From assembly GCF_016801775.1 (NCBI RefSeq), contig NZ_CP069004.1, positions 1,550,001-1,614,000 on the forward strand: DNA of 64,000 nucleotides, written 5' to 3'. Positions within the stretch are counted from its first letter, which is position 1. Each line of letters starts with the position of its first letter. Shown piece by piece: positions 26,806 through 36,327 of this stretch. A program made the translations under genes and the position numbers. Under the pieces are notes generated by a model. It worked only from the letters and a program-made list of their open reading frames with translations. It did not search any database and was not told the origin of the DNA. This DNA is from Sulfitobacter mediterraneus (GTDB taxonomy: Bacteria; Pseudomonadota; Alphaproteobacteria; Rhodobacterales; Rhodobacteraceae).

Positions 26806-28980
26806 ATGACCCACGCAGATTTTCTCGAAAGCCCCTTTCCCGACGCGACCGACCTGCCCGAGCTGGACATCTCGGGAACTGGCAGGTTCTTTAACCGCGA
26901 ACTCAGCTGGCTGGCCTTCAACTGGCGGGTATTGGAAGAGGCCGAGAACCCCCGTGTGCCGTTGCTGGAAAGACTGCGGTTCCTGTCAATCTCTGCCGAT
27001 AACCTTGATGAGTTCTACACCGTGCGCGTCGCAGGCCTGCGCGAGCTGGCACAGGCGGGCAACACCACCCCTGCCGCTGACGGGCTGACACCTGCCGAAC
27101 AACTGGTGTTGATCAACGAAAACGCCCGCAATCTGATGATGAACCAGCAGCGTGTTCTGGTCTCTTTGATGGCCGAGATGGACGCGCAGAACATCATGTT
27201 GGAACGGATCGCGGACCTGACTGATGATGATCGGGCCTACCTCAAAGAAGTCTTTCTAAATCAGGTGTTTGCGGTTCTGTCTCCGCTTGCGATTGACCCC
27301 GCGCATCCCTTCCCGTTTATACCCAACACCGGCTATGCGCTGGCCCTGCAACTGGAACGCAGCGCCGACAAACGCCCCTTGCAGGCGCTCTTGCCGATCC
27401 CCGCGCAGATTGACCGTTTCGTGTCCCTGCCTGCCCCCGATGGCAGCATCAGGTATCTGCCGCTTGAAGACCTGCTGGTGGTGCATATTCCGGACCTGTT
27501 TCCGGGTTACAAGCTCAAGGCACACTTCGAATTTCGCGTGCTGCGCGACAGCGACCTCGAAGTGGAGGACGAAGCCGAAGATCTGGTGCGCGAATTCGAG
27601 GTCGCCCTGAAACGCCGCCGCCGCGGCGAGGTGGTGCGCCTGACCCATTCCGCCGGTGCGCCGGAAAAGCTGAAATCCGTTATCATGGACGAATTGGGCG
27701 TACACGAACGCGATGTGATCGAGATTGACGGCATGATTGGCGTCGATGACCTGAGCGAGCTTGTCACCGACAGCCGTCCGGATCTGCTTTGGCCGCAGTT
27801 CACACCGCGCGTGCCGGAACGGGTGTCGGATCACGATGGCGATATGTTCGCTGCGATCCGCCAGAAAGACATGCTGTTGCACCACCCCTATGAAACCTTC
27901 GATATGGTGGTCCGTTTCCTGGCCCAAGCAGCGCGTGATCCCAATGTGGTGGCGATCAAACAGACGCTCTACCGCACCTCGCGCGACAGCCCGATTGTCG
28001 AGGCGCTGTGCGAGGCGGCTGAGGATGGCAAATCGGTCACCGCCCTGGTTGAGCTGAAGGCCCGCTTTGACGAGGCGGCCAACATCCGCCAGTCGCGGCG
28101 GTTGGAACGCGCGGGCGCACATGTGGTCTACGGATTTATAGACCTGAAAACACACGCAAAAATTTCAACCGTGGTGCGCCGTGAAGGCAATCAACTGGTC
28201 ACCTACACCCATTATGGCACAGGCAATTACCATCCGATTACGGCCCGCGTTTACACCGACCTTTCGCTGTTCACCTGCGATCAGCGTCTGGGCCGGGACG
28301 CCACCAAAGTGTTCAACTACCTGTCCGGCTATGCCCAGCCCGACAGCCTTGATAACCTTGCCATCTCGCCCACCACCCTCAAACCGCGCCTGCTTGAAAT
28401 GATCGCCGCCGAGGCGGATCATGCCGCCAACGGCAAACCGGCCGAGATCTGGGCCAAGATGAATTCCATCATCGATTCCGAAGTCATTGACGCGCTCTAC
28501 GCCGCCTCGCAGGCCGGAGTGAAGATCAGCCTTGTGATCCGCGGCATCTGCGGGTTGCGCCCCGGCGTCAAAGGGCTGAGCGAGAATATCCGCGTGAAAT
28601 CCATTGTCGGACGGTTCTTGGAACATTCACGCATTGTCTGCTTTGGCAATGGCCATGGATTGCCGCATAAAAAGGCGCGGGTCTTTATGTCGTCCGCCGA
28701 TTGGATGGGCCGCAACCTGAACCGCCGCGTTGAAACGCTGGTTGAGATTGAAAACCCGACCGTGAAGGCACAGATCACCAGCCAGGTGATGGCGGCAAAC
28801 CTTGCCGATGTGGCCCAAAGCTGGGTCATGGCCCCCGATGGCACATTTGACCGCCCGCCGATCCCCGAAGGCCAGTTTGCATTCAACTGCCACCGCTTCT
28901 TTATGGAAAATCCATCCCTGTCGGGACGCGGTTCTGCCGGGGCGTCAGACGTGCCAAAACTGACCCATACAGAAGACTGA
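26806..28980 (+). CDS. ppk: Polyphosphate kinase 1
   Basis: A 724-residue PPK1, making polyphosphate from ATP. The four-domain layout is visible: an N-terminal helical domain with FFNRELSWLAFNWRVLEEA and SISADNLDEFYTVRVAGL, a head domain, and two PLD-like catalytic domains. Key motifs: IKQTLYRTSRDSPIVEAL, the autophosphorylated His in IDLKTHAKISTVV, and a second active-site region VTYTHYGTGNYHP. It shares a strand with ppx downstream after about 100 nt. The start MTHADFLESP is chosen over an upstream ATG at 26746. Confidence 0.95.
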   Translation: MTHADFLESPFPDATDLPELDISGTGRFFNRELSWLAFNWRVLEEAENPRVPLLERLRFLSISADNLDEFYTVRVAGLRELAQAGNTTPAADGLTPAEQLVLINENARNLMMNQQRVLVSLMAEMDAQNIMLERIADLTDDDRAYLKEVFLNQVFAVLSPLAIDPAHPFPFIPNTGYALALQLERSADKRPLQALLPIPAQIDRFVSLPAPDGSIRYLPLEDLLVVHIPDLFPGYKLKAHFEFRVLRDSDLEVEDEAEDLVREFEVALKRRRRGEVVRLTHSAGAPEKLKSVIMDELGVHERDVIEIDGMIGVDDLSELVTDSRPDLLWPQFTPRVPERVSDHDGDMFAAIRQKDMLLHHPYETFDMVVRFLAQAARDPNVVAIKQTLYRTSRDSPIVEALCEAAEDGKSVTALVELKARFDEAANIRQSRRLERAGAHVVYGFIDLKTHAKISTVVRREGNQLVTYTHYGTGNYHPITARVYTDLSLFTCDQRLGRDATKVFNYLSGYAQPDSLDNLAISPTTLKPRLLEMIAAEADHAANGKPAEIWAKMNSIIDSEVIDALYAASQAGVKISLVIRGICGLRPGVKGLSENIRVKSIVGRFLEHSRIVCFGNGHGLPHKKARVFMSSADWMGRNLNRRVETLVEIENPTVKAQITSQVMAANLADVAQSWVMAPDGTFDRPPIPEGQFAFNCHRFFMENPSLSGRGSAGASDVPKLTHTED

Positions 28981-29083
28981 TTTTTGCCCGCCGCACCGCC
29001 GGATTTGCCCTGATTAACGATTGACCTAAGCACGGCACTGGACCATTTTGCGCCCAACTGCCACCTGCCCGCAGGAGACGCCC

Positions 29084-30667
29084 ATGGCCCATCTCACCGA
29101 CCCCGCAACGCCTGCGGTGCCAGAAACCGGACTTGCGGATTTGGGGCTTTTCGGCAAACCCCTGTTCGAAGATCCAAGCGCACGGGCGCTGGCGCGGGTC
29201 GGGGTTGTGGATGTCGGGTCAAACTCTGTCCGATTGGTGGTGTTTGACGGCGCGGCGCGATCGCCCGCCTATTTCTACAACGAAAAAATCATGTGTGCCC
29301 TCGGCGCGGGCATGGCCGAAACCGGCCATCTGTCGCCCCAAGGCCGCGCCCGCGCCCTGTCAGCCATGCGCCGGTTCAGCAAACTCGCCGAAGGGATGGG
29401 CCTGTCGGAACTCACGGTTGTCGCCACTGCGGCAGTGCGCGATGCCACTGACGGGCAGGAGTTCTGCGACGAGGTGCGCCGCGAAACCGGTCTGCGGATC
29501 TGGGTCATTGACGGGCGCGAAGAGGCACGATTGTCGGCGCAGGGCGTCCTGCTGGGCTGGCCGGGGGCTTATGGGCTGGTCTGCGACATTGGTGGTTCGT
29601 CGATGGAACTGGCCGAAATTTCCGGCGGGCGCGTCGGGCGGCGGGTCACCTCTCAGCTCGGCCCGCTGAAACTGCGAGACCTCAAAGGTGGGGCCACGGC
29701 ACGCGATGCCCATATCAAAGAGGTGATGGAAAGCCTGCATGCCCAAATGGGCAGCCAACGCGACCGATTGTTTCTGGTGGGCGGATCATGGCGGGCCATC
29801 GCACGGATTGACATGCTGCGCCGGGGCTATCCCCTGCATGTACTGCACGAATACCGCATGACGCCCAAGGCCGTCCGCGCCACGGTGAAATACATCAAGA
29901 ACTGCGATCTGGATGAACTGCGCGCCGCCTGCGGTGTGTCCTCAACCCGGATGGCGCTGGTGCCCTATGCCGCGCAGGTCTTGTCGCGGCTGGTGCGCAC
30001 CTTCAAACCCAAGGACATCGCGATCTCCAGCTATGGTATCCGCGAAGGCATGCTTTACGAACAGATGCCTCAACGCCTGCGCGACCGCGATCCCCTGATC
30101 GAGGCTTGCCGCTTTGCCGAGGCCAAGGATGCCCGGATGCCGGGTTTTGGCAAGGTGCTCAACAATTTTATCGCCCCGCTCTACCGCTCGGCCCCTGCCC
30201 CGCGCAAACGGCTGGTCAAAGCCGCCTGCCTTCTGCATGACGTCAGCTGGCGGGCGCATCCCGACTACCGTGCAGAAGTTTGCTTTGACAATGCCACCCG
30301 CGCCAACCTCGGCGGGCTGAAACACTCCGAACGTATCTATCTGGGTCTGGCGCTGCTGCACCGATATTCCAACAAGCGCGAAAACACCCGGTTTGAAGAT
30401 CTCTACGAGATGGTAGACGAACGCACCCGCAGAGAGGCCGAAATCCTTGGCAAGGCGATGCGATTTGGTGCGATGCTGTGGATGAACAAAGATGCAGAAC
30501 GCGGCGAAATGCGTTGGTTTCCAAAGAAAAAGCTGCTGCAATTGCGCCTGACCGAAGACATGCTGCCCCTGTTTGGCGAGGTCGCCGAGGCGCGGTTCAA
30601 CTCATTGGCCAGTTCCCTTGAGGCGCAGGTCGAGATCAAGACCGTGCGCAAGGCGCGACACGATTGA
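29084..30667 (+). CDS. ppx: Exopolyphosphatase (Ppx/GppA family)
   Basis: A 527-residue actin-fold phosphatase that removes terminal phosphate from polyphosphate (or pppGpp). Seen: VVDVGSNSVRLVVFDG (phosphate 1 loop), REEARLSAQGV with the catalytic Glu region, VCDIGGSSMELAEI (phosphate 2), and a C-terminal HD-like helical domain (KAACLLHDVSWRAHPDYR). The ATG at 29084 has AGGAG upstream. It pairs with ppk for polyphosphate turnover. Confidence 0.93.
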   Translation: MAHLTDPATPAVPETGLADLGLFGKPLFEDPSARALARVGVVDVGSNSVRLVVFDGAARSPAYFYNEKIMCALGAGMAETGHLSPQGRARALSAMRRFSKLAEGMGLSELTVVATAAVRDATDGQEFCDEVRRETGLRIWVIDGREEARLSAQGVLLGWPGAYGLVCDIGGSSMELAEISGGRVGRRVTSQLGPLKLRDLKGGATARDAHIKEVMESLHAQMGSQRDRLFLVGGSWRAIARIDMLRRGYPLHVLHEYRMTPKAVRATVKYIKNCDLDELRAACGVSSTRMALVPYAAQVLSRLVRTFKPKDIAISSYGIREGMLYEQMPQRLRDRDPLIEACRFAEAKDARMPGFGKVLNNFIAPLYRSAPAPRKRLVKAACLLHDVSWRAHPDYRAEVCFDNATRANLGGLKHSERIYLGLALLHRYSNKRENTRFEDLYEMVDERTRREAEILGKAMRFGAMLWMNKDAERGEMRWFPKKKLLQLRLTEDMLPLFGEVAEARFNSLASSLEAQVEIKTVRKARHD

Positions 30668-30672
30668 CACGC

Positions 30673-30705
30673 CCGCCCGGCCGTGAGGGCGGAATTGAGT
30701 TTTTC
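30673..30705 (+). terminator. Intrinsic terminator after ppx
   Basis: CCGCCC (30673-30678) pairs with GGGCGG (30687-30692) around the loop GGCCGTGA. AATTGAG and a five-T run follow. It lies directly after the ppx stop, ending the perM-hdaA-ppk-ppx cluster. Confidence 0.6.
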
Positions 30706-30747
30706 TTGCCAAATGAAGCAGGAGGACGCACGGAACAACAGCCGTGT

Positions 30748-31113
30748 TCAAAGGTCAATTTGCGGTGCAGGTTCGGTCGGGGTTTCCGGTTTGACCAATG
30801 GATAATCCGGTTTGCGGCGGATCACGATATCCCCGTTAGGCAACATCTCGGGCGCTTGATACGCGCTCCAGTCCTCGACCTCTTCCAAGAGTTCGGTCAG
30901 TTTCGGCCCCATCTCCTGGGCAAAGTTCTTGAGTGCCGGGCCCACCTGATCGGCCAGCCCTGAAAATTCCTCGATGGCGGGCTCCATCTCTTTGAGAATG
31001 CCTTCCATGAACATCTGCGCCCCGCGTTCCATGAGGGACAATCCGCGGTCCTCCTCGGCGGTCACAGCCAAGGGTGCAAGAGCCACCAAAATGATCAAAC
31101 TGATACGTTTCAT
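30748..31113 (-). CDS. Exported conserved hypothetical protein
   Basis: A 121-residue protein with a signal peptide (MKRISLIILVALAPLAVTAEE) and a helical, acidic mature part (MERGAQMFMEGILKEMEPAIEEF, GPKLTELLEEVEDW). The C-terminus is Pro-rich (KPETPTEPAPQIDL). Relatives in this group are sometimes labelled AAA+ ATPase, but no Walker motif is present here, so I would not use that name. It is probably periplasmic; the function is unknown. Confidence 0.8.
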   Translation of the reverse strand: MKRISLIILVALAPLAVTAEEDRGLSLMERGAQMFMEGILKEMEPAIEEFSGLADQVGPALKNFAQEMGPKLTELLEEVEDWSAYQAPEMLPNGDIVIRRKPDYPLVKPETPTEPAPQIDL

Positions 31114-31136
31114 AGGGCCAATATAGTAGCCTTGCC

Positions 31137-32186
31137 TCAGGTTTTCGAGGGGGCGACCGGACCATCAGCGAATTCCAGCGTCACCGGGAAATGGTCAGAC
31201 GCCATTACTAGCGCATCGCGCAGCTCTGGTGTGTGCCAGCAATCAGGATCATCGAGCGGATGCCAGATCCGCCAGGCCGCGCCCCGTTGCCGGAAATGCG
31301 GCGTGACCATGATGTAGTCCAAAAGCGCCTGCAAGAACCGCTTTTCCGGCCTGATCCAGAACCGCGAAGTGGTCGGCATCGCGCCCAAACGGCGGCTGAG
31401 CGCCTGCCGCGCATGCGGATCAAAAAGCGCATCCGGCCCGTCATCCCCCATGACGATCTCGACCGACGAGCGGCCAAACAGATGTTCAAACTCATCCAGC
31501 CCCGGCCCGTCATTCAGATCCCCCAGAACCACCAGCGGCACTGCATCTTGCAGATGTTCCTCGATCCGGCCACGCAGCCAAATTGCCTGCGCCAATTGTT
31601 TGCGCCGGTTGGCAATGGCAAAGCTCATCACTTCGGCAGGATTGCTTGCCCCATGCGGCGCTTTGGACTTGAGATGCGCCCCGATCATTCGAAAGACAAA
31701 TCCACCAGCAGTCTCAACCGACAGCTCAAGCGGCGGCTTGGAAAACACCACCCGGTCTTCGGTGGCATCAATATCCAGATCAATCCGCAGCGCCCCGTCG
31801 AAACGCGGCGCACCCTTTGCCCCATCGGGACCAGACGCCACACCTTGGGGATCATGCTTGACCCGCATCACATCCGGATCAAACAGCAAGGCGATCTCTT
31901 GCTGGGTGTCATTGGGAAAACCAATGACCGCATCCCTTGCCCGCAACCCAAAATGTTCAGCGAACCCGGTCAGAGCTTTGATGGTAGAGCGGCTCTTGCT
32001 CTGGTCCGGCGCTTCGATAATCATGACAGCATCCGCATCCAGGGCCTGAAACACCCGGCCCAATGCCTGGGTCTGCTGCGCGCGCGTCACGTTGTAGCGT
32101 GCCGACCAGCCGCCATCATCAAAAAGCTGGTCATCGTCGTCAAACAGGCTCGAAAACCACTCGATGTTATAAGTGGCAATCCGCAT
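31137..32186 (-). CDS. Endonuclease/exonuclease/phosphatase (EEP) family protein
   Basis: A 349-residue protein of the EEP fold (DNase I/ExoIII type), metal dependent. Seen: MRIATYNIEWF at the N-terminus, MIIEAPDQSKSR, GAHLKSKAPHG, VVLGDLNDGPG (catalytic Asp/Asn) and the C-terminal MASDHFPVTLEF with the Asp-His pair. No signal peptide, so likely cytoplasmic; DNA, RNA or a phospho-substrate is possible. The ATG overlaps the stop of the upstream DnaJ-like gene by one base (TGATG). Confidence 0.88.
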   Translation of the reverse strand: MRIATYNIEWFSSLFDDDDQLFDDGGWSARYNVTRAQQTQALGRVFQALDADAVMIIEAPDQSKSRSTIKALTGFAEHFGLRARDAVIGFPNDTQQEIALLFDPDVMRVKHDPQGVASGPDGAKGAPRFDGALRIDLDIDATEDRVVFSKPPLELSVETAGGFVFRMIGAHLKSKAPHGASNPAEVMSFAIANRRKQLAQAIWLRGRIEEHLQDAVPLVVLGDLNDGPGLDEFEHLFGRSSVEIVMGDDGPDALFDPHARQALSRRLGAMPTTSRFWIRPEKRFLQALLDYIMVTPHFRQRGAAWRIWHPLDDPDCWHTPELRDALVMASDHFPVTLEFADGPVAPSKT

Positions 32187-32866
32187 CAAGCGGCCTTGCC
32201 AGACAAGGTTTCCCAGGCCCGGTTGATATCAATCAGCCGCTTTTCCGCCATGCGCACTGCCTCTTCGGGCAGGCCCCGCGCCACCAGGGCATCGGGGTGA
32301 TTGGCCCGCACCAGTCTGCGCCACGCTGCCCGCGCTTCCTCCATCGAGGCATCCGGCGCAATACCCAGAACCGTATGTGGCAGCGGCGAGGTATCAGGCA
32401 CAAACCGCGCCTTGAGCGCCGGAAATATCTCATCGGCCAACCCGAATATTTCTGCCACCCGCTCCAGAAACGCGTCCTCATTGGGGTGATATGTCCCATC
32501 GGCCATGGCGATGTGGAAAAGCCCCTCCATCAGATCGGTCAGGATCTCGGGCTGCTCGGCAAACATCTGGGCGATCCGGCGGGCGTAATCGTCAAATCCC
32601 GCCACATCGCGCCGTGCCAGATTGAACACCCGCGCCGCACCATCCGCATCGGCCTCGGCAATCTGAAACACCTCGCGAAACGCTGTGACCTCATCGCGGG
32701 TGACCAAACCGTCGGCCTTGGCCATCTTGGCCCCCAAGGCGATCACCGCAATGGTGAAGGCCACCGACCGCTCCGGAGGGCTGCGCAGGCGGTCAAACAC
32801 TTCTCCCAGCCCCTGGCCAGAGGTCAGGGCGGAAAGGGCTTCGGTGATGCGGGTCCAAATCGACAT
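32186..32866 (-). CDS. TerB-J-domain protein (DjlA-like)
   Basis: A 226-residue protein with an N-terminal TerB-like helical domain (about residues 30-150: FTIAVIALGAKMAKADGLVTRDEV, FHIAMADGTYHPNEDAFL) and a C-terminal J domain with the HPD tripeptide in VRANHPDALVARG. This order matches DjlA-type co-chaperones, though without a membrane anchor. It would stimulate DnaK ATPase. It is coupled to the EEP gene by an overlapping stop/start. Confidence 0.88.
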   Translation of the reverse strand: MSIWTRITEALSALTSGQGLGEVFDRLRSPPERSVAFTIAVIALGAKMAKADGLVTRDEVTAFREVFQIAEADADGAARVFNLARRDVAGFDDYARRIAQMFAEQPEILTDLMEGLFHIAMADGTYHPNEDAFLERVAEIFGLADEIFPALKARFVPDTSPLPHTVLGIAPDASMEEARAAWRRLVRANHPDALVARGLPEEAVRMAEKRLIDINRAWETLSGKAA

Positions 32867-32897
32867 GGGCGAACCATAGACGCTGCCGCGGGGGAAG

Positions 32898-33383
32898 TCA
32901 GGACGTTCGGAGGCTTTTCTGCATCAAAATCAGGTCAAGCCATACGCCGTGCTTGCGCCCCACCTCCGGCATGTGCCCGGTCTGGGCAAACCCCATCTTC
33001 CTGTGAAAGGCGACAGCCGCTTCATTGGCCCCGCTGATCCCGGCCACCATGACGTGAACCCCCTGATCCCGCGCCGCCTTTTCCGCCTGCGCCATCAGAC
33101 GCGCCCCGATACCCTGACCGCCAAAACCGTCCGCCACAATCACCGTGTGTTCGACCGTATGGGCATATCCGGGCCCAGCCCGAAACGCCCCGAATGTCAC
33201 AAATCCGGCCAGTGCACCCGCCTCGGCCACCCAAAAGGCGGAAGGCCGTGCATCAATCAGCCCGGCCACCTCCGCTGGCGTTTTCTCAACTGTGGTGAAG
33301 GTAAACACCGTGTCCCGGATCATGCCATTCCACAGCGCCGCGATACCCTGTGCATCCGCTGCACTCGCGGGCCTGACAATCAC
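32898..33383 (-). CDS. GNAT N-acetyltransferase
   Basis: A 161-residue GNAT of the phosphinothricin-acetyltransferase-like group. Seen: MIVRPASAADAQGIAALWN, the strand HTVIVADGFGGQGIGARLM with the acetyl-CoA loop (GQGIG), and the C-terminal HRKMGFAQTGHMPEVG. The start is GTG at 33383, which overlaps the stop of the upstream VOC gene (GTGA). The substrate is an amine or amino acid; which one is unknown. Confidence 0.87.
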   Translation of the reverse strand: MIVRPASAADAQGIAALWNGMIRDTVFTFTTVEKTPAEVAGLIDARPSAFWVAEAGALAGFVTFGAFRAGPGYAHTVEHTVIVADGFGGQGIGARLMAQAEKAARDQGVHVMVAGISGANEAAVAFHRKMGFAQTGHMPEVGRKHGVWLDLILMQKSLRTS

Positions 33384-33994
33384 CGCAGCACCCGTGCCTG
33401 ACCCGCAACGTCAAACCGCGCCTCAAGCCCGGCTGAGCCGGTCTCAAACGCCACAAATGCACCCTGCAAATGCGGCGCAAGCAACTGCGCCAGCTCCGCC
33501 GCCTGCGGATGGCGCACTGTCAATCCGGTCATCCGGCAACCTTTTTGCTCCAACCGCGTCGCCGGATGCGCAGCGCCCTCCCATTCGATCAGCGCAGGCG
33601 CACAATTGTCATAGGGCAAAATCCCGCTCTCCGGCACCGCCATGCGCCACCGCAGATCGCCCCGCTGCAACTGCACAGGTGCGCCAAAGCCTGCCGGCAA
33701 GGCGGCCAATGTTGCGTCCAGATCCGAACAGCGGCAAATCCAGTTGCTCAGCCGCGCCGCACCGGAAAACCGATCCAGATCAAACCACCGCGGCCGCATT
33801 GGCGTGGCCCCGTCGGGATTGATAGCAATCGCCTCAAGATACAGCCCGTCTTCGAGGCCCAACAGCATATTATGGGTGAAGAACACATCATGCTCACCGC
33901 CCTGCTGCAAGGACACACCCAACGCCGCCTCAACATGGGCCTGCGCCGCCGCCAGCGTTTCTCCGGCCACAGCAACATGATCCAGTTCAATCAT
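33380..33994 (-). CDS. VOC-family protein (Glyoxalase-like, pfam13468 type)
   Basis: A 204-residue single-chain VOC protein of the Glyoxalase_3 type, with the opening IELDHVAVAGETLAAAQAHVEAALG, then HNMLLGLEDGLYLEAIAINPD and a WEGAAHPATRL loop. Metal-binding positions are not fully conserved with GloA, so the activity is open. It overlaps the GNAT gene by four bases. The upstream region holds the second copy of the palindromic element. Confidence 0.82.
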   Translation of the reverse strand: MIELDHVAVAGETLAAAQAHVEAALGVSLQQGGEHDVFFTHNMLLGLEDGLYLEAIAINPDGATPMRPRWFDLDRFSGAARLSNWICRCSDLDATLAALPAGFGAPVQLQRGDLRWRMAVPESGILPYDNCAPALIEWEGAAHPATRLEQKGCRMTGLTVRHPQAAELAQLLAPHLQGAFVAFETGSAGLEARFDVAGQARVLR

Positions 33995-34020
33995 TGCCCC
34001 ACTCCCCACTGCAACGCCCC

Positions 34021-34079
34021 CCTTTTTGGCCCAAAATACTCACGGAGGGGGTTTGGGGGAGGCAGACAGCCTCCCCCAA
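34021..34079. repeat. Recurrent intergenic palindromic element, copy 2
   Basis: Begins CCTTTTTGGCCCAAAATACT, then a G-rich run and an 11-bp perfect hairpin, TTGGGGGAGGC (34053-34063), loop AGACA, GCCTCCCCCAA (34069-34079). The 5' block matches copy 1 at 22101, while the stem differs in sequence and length but stays paired. It lies downstream of the mutase gene. Confidence 0.7.
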
Positions 34080-34093
34080 CCTTTCCACTTGCG

Positions 34094-34176
34094 CCATCTG
34101 TCCAGGCAGATGGACAACAGGGCGGCAGTCAGCCGCCCCCAATCAACAAATCACATCATTTGGCATTCGCCAAATG
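34094..34176. repeat. Three further hairpins downstream of the mutase gene
   Basis: CCATCTG (34094-34100) pairs with CAGATGG (34107-34113); GGGCGGC (34120-34126), loop AGTCA, pairs with GCCGCCC (34132-34138); CATTTGGC (34157-34164), loop ATTC, pairs with GCCAAATG (34169-34176). With the element just to the left, four perfect hairpins fill the 190-nt gap. The AGTCA and AGACA loops of two of them are alike. None is followed by a T-run. Confidence 0.6.
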
Positions 34177-34185
34177 CCCTTTGGG

Positions 34186-36327
34186 TCACCCCCGCGCCGT
34201 GCGGATCAGCTTGAGAATATCCTGCGCCGCCGACGGGATATTGGTCCCCGGCCCAAAGATCGCCTTGACCCCGGCATCGTAGAGGAACTGATAATCCTGC
34301 TGCGGGATCACCCCGCCGCAAATCACCAATATATCCTCTGCGCCCGCCTCTTTCAGCGCGGCAATCAATTGCGGGGCCAGCGTTTTATGGCCCGCGGCCT
34401 GCGAACTGATACCGATCACATGCACATCGTTATCAACCGCATCCTGCGCCGCTTCGGCAGGGGTCTGGAACAGCGGCCCCACATCCACGTCAAACCCGAT
34501 ATCGGCAAAGGCCGTGGCAATCACCTTGGCGCCGCGGTCATGGCCGTCCTGGCCCATCTTCACCACCAGCATACGCGGGCGCCGACCCTCGGCCTCGGCA
34601 AATTCTTCCACGGATTTCTGGATATTGGCGAAACCCTCATCCCCCTCATAAGCCGCGCCATATACCCCGGCGAGGGTTTTCACCTCCGCCCTGTGGCGGC
34701 CAAACTCGTCTTCCATTGCCATGCTGATCTCTCCCACAGTGGCGCGTGCCCGTGCCGCTTCGACCGCCCCTTCCAACAGGTTGCCGCCCTCTTTGGCGCG
34801 GCGGGTCAGTTCCGCCAATGCGACGGTACATGCGGCCTCGTCGCGGCTGGCGCGGATGCTGTTCAAACGTTTGATCTGGCTTTCGCGCACCGCGACATTG
34901 TCCACATCCAGAATATCAATCGGGTCTTCGCTTTCGCGGCGGTATTTGTTGACCCCGACGATCACCTCGGTGCCACGGTCAATATTGGCCTGCCGTGTCG
35001 CCGCCGCCTCTTCGATCCGCAGTTTCGGCATGCCAGAAGCCACGGCCTTGGTCATGCCGCCCAATTCCTCAACCTCTTCGATCAAGGTCCAGGCCGCCTC
35101 GGCCAGATCATGGGTCAGCTTTTCAACATAGTAAGACCCGGCCAGCGGATCGACCACATTGGTCACGCCGGTTTCTTCTTGCAAAATCAACTGGGTATTG
35201 CGGGCAATGCGCGCGGAAAAGTCGGTCGGCAAGGCAATCGCCTCATCCAGCGCGTTGGTGTGCAGCGACTGCGTGCCGCCCAGTGCCGCCGCCATCGCCT
35301 CATAAGCGGTGCGTACCACGTTGTTGTACGGATCCTGTTCCTGCAAGGACACACCAGATGTCTGGCAATGGGTCCGCAGCATCGAGGATTTCGGGTTCTT
35401 CGGCTCAAACTCCGACATGATCCGGTGCCACAACAAACGCGCCGCCCGCAGTTTGGCCGCTTCCATGAAAAAGTTCATGCCAATGGCAAAAAAGAACGAC
35501 AGGCGCGGCGCAAACCGGTCCACGTCCATGCCAGCAGCAATCGCGGTGCGCACATATTCACGGCCATCCGCAAGGGTAAAGGCCAGTTCCTGAACGAGGT
35601 TCGCGCCGGCCTCCTGCATGTGATAACCCGAGATCGAGATTGAATTGAACTTCGGCATATGGTCCGAGGTATATTCGATGATATCGCCAATGATCCGCAT
35701 CGATGGCTCTGGCGGATAGATATAGGTGTTGCGCACCATGAACTCTTTCAGAATGTCGTTCTGAATGGTCCCGGCCAGCACCGATTTGTCATGGCCCTGC
35801 TCTTCGCCCGCAACGATGAAATTGGCCAAAATCGGGATCACGGCACCGTTCATCGTCATCGACACGCTGACCTTGTCCAACGGGATGCCGTCAAACAGGA
35901 TTTTCATATCCTCAACGCTGTCGATGGCCACACCGGCCTTGCCGACATCACCCTCAACACGGGGGTGGTCGCTGTCATAGCCCCGGTGAGTGGCCAGATC
36001 AAAGGCCACCGAAACCCCCTGCTGCCCCGCCGCCAGACCGCGCCGGTAAAATGCGTTGGATTCTTCGGCTGTTGAAAAGCCCGCATATTGGCGGATTGTC
36101 CAAGGACGGCCCGCGTACATCGTGGCCTTCACCCCGCGGGTGAACGGCGCGCTGCCGGGGATGGAGCCCAGATGATCCACCCCTTCGAGGTCTTCGGCAG
36201 TGTAAAGCGGCTGCACGGGGATGCCCTCAAGGGTGTTCCACGTCAGATCGTCCACACTGCGTCCACGCAGCTCCGCCTCGGCGGCTTTACGCCATGTTTC
36301 CTTTGATGTGTCCTTGTCCGCTGTCAT
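34186..36327 (-). CDS. scpA: Methylmalonyl-CoA mutase
   Basis: A 713-residue single-subunit B12-dependent mutase, converting (R)-methylmalonyl-CoA to succinyl-CoA, the last step of propionyl-CoA assimilation. Seen: the substrate-binding TIM barrel ([37 protein letters not shown] given by position, about residues 80-115), [19 protein letters not shown], and the C-terminal B12 domain motif [18 protein letters not shown] (DxHxxG), with [15 protein letters not shown] precedes the ATG within the end of the upstream gene. Symbol mcm or bhbA is also used. Confidence 0.95.
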   Translation of the reverse strand: MTADKDTSKETWRKAAEAELRGRSVDDLTWNTLEGIPVQPLYTAEDLEGVDHLGSIPGSAPFTRGVKATMYAGRPWTIRQYAGFSTAEESNAFYRRGLAAGQQGVSVAFDLATHRGYDSDHPRVEGDVGKAGVAIDSVEDMKILFDGIPLDKVSVSMTMNGAVIPILANFIVAGEEQGHDKSVLAGTIQNDILKEFMVRNTYIYPPEPSMRIIGDIIEYTSDHMPKFNSISISGYHMQEAGANLVQELAFTLADGREYVRTAIAAGMDVDRFAPRLSFFFAIGMNFFMEAAKLRAARLLWHRIMSEFEPKNPKSSMLRTHCQTSGVSLQEQDPYNNVVRTAYEAMAAALGGTQSLHTNALDEAIALPTDFSARIARNTQLILQEETGVTNVVDPLAGSYYVEKLTHDLAEAAWTLIEEVEELGGMTKAVASGMPKLRIEEAAATRQANIDRGTEVIVGVNKYRRESEDPIDILDVDNVAVRESQIKRLNSIRASRDEAACTVALAELTRRAKEGGNLLEGAVEAARARATVGEISMAMEDEFGRHRAEVKTLAGVYGAAYEGDEGFANIQKSVEEFAEAEGRRPRMLVVKMGQDGHDRGAKVIATAFADIGFDVDVGPLFQTPAEAAQDAVDNDVHVIGISSQAAGHKTLAPQLIAALKEAGAEDILVICGGVIPQQDYQFLYDAGVKAIFGPGTNIPSAAQDILKLIRTARG

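Noticed and set aside
33994..35643. Long plus-strand open frame over the VOC/mutase region (549 codons)
   Set aside because: It runs antisense to the methylmalonyl-CoA mutase gene, whose B12 and active-site motifs are unmistakable.
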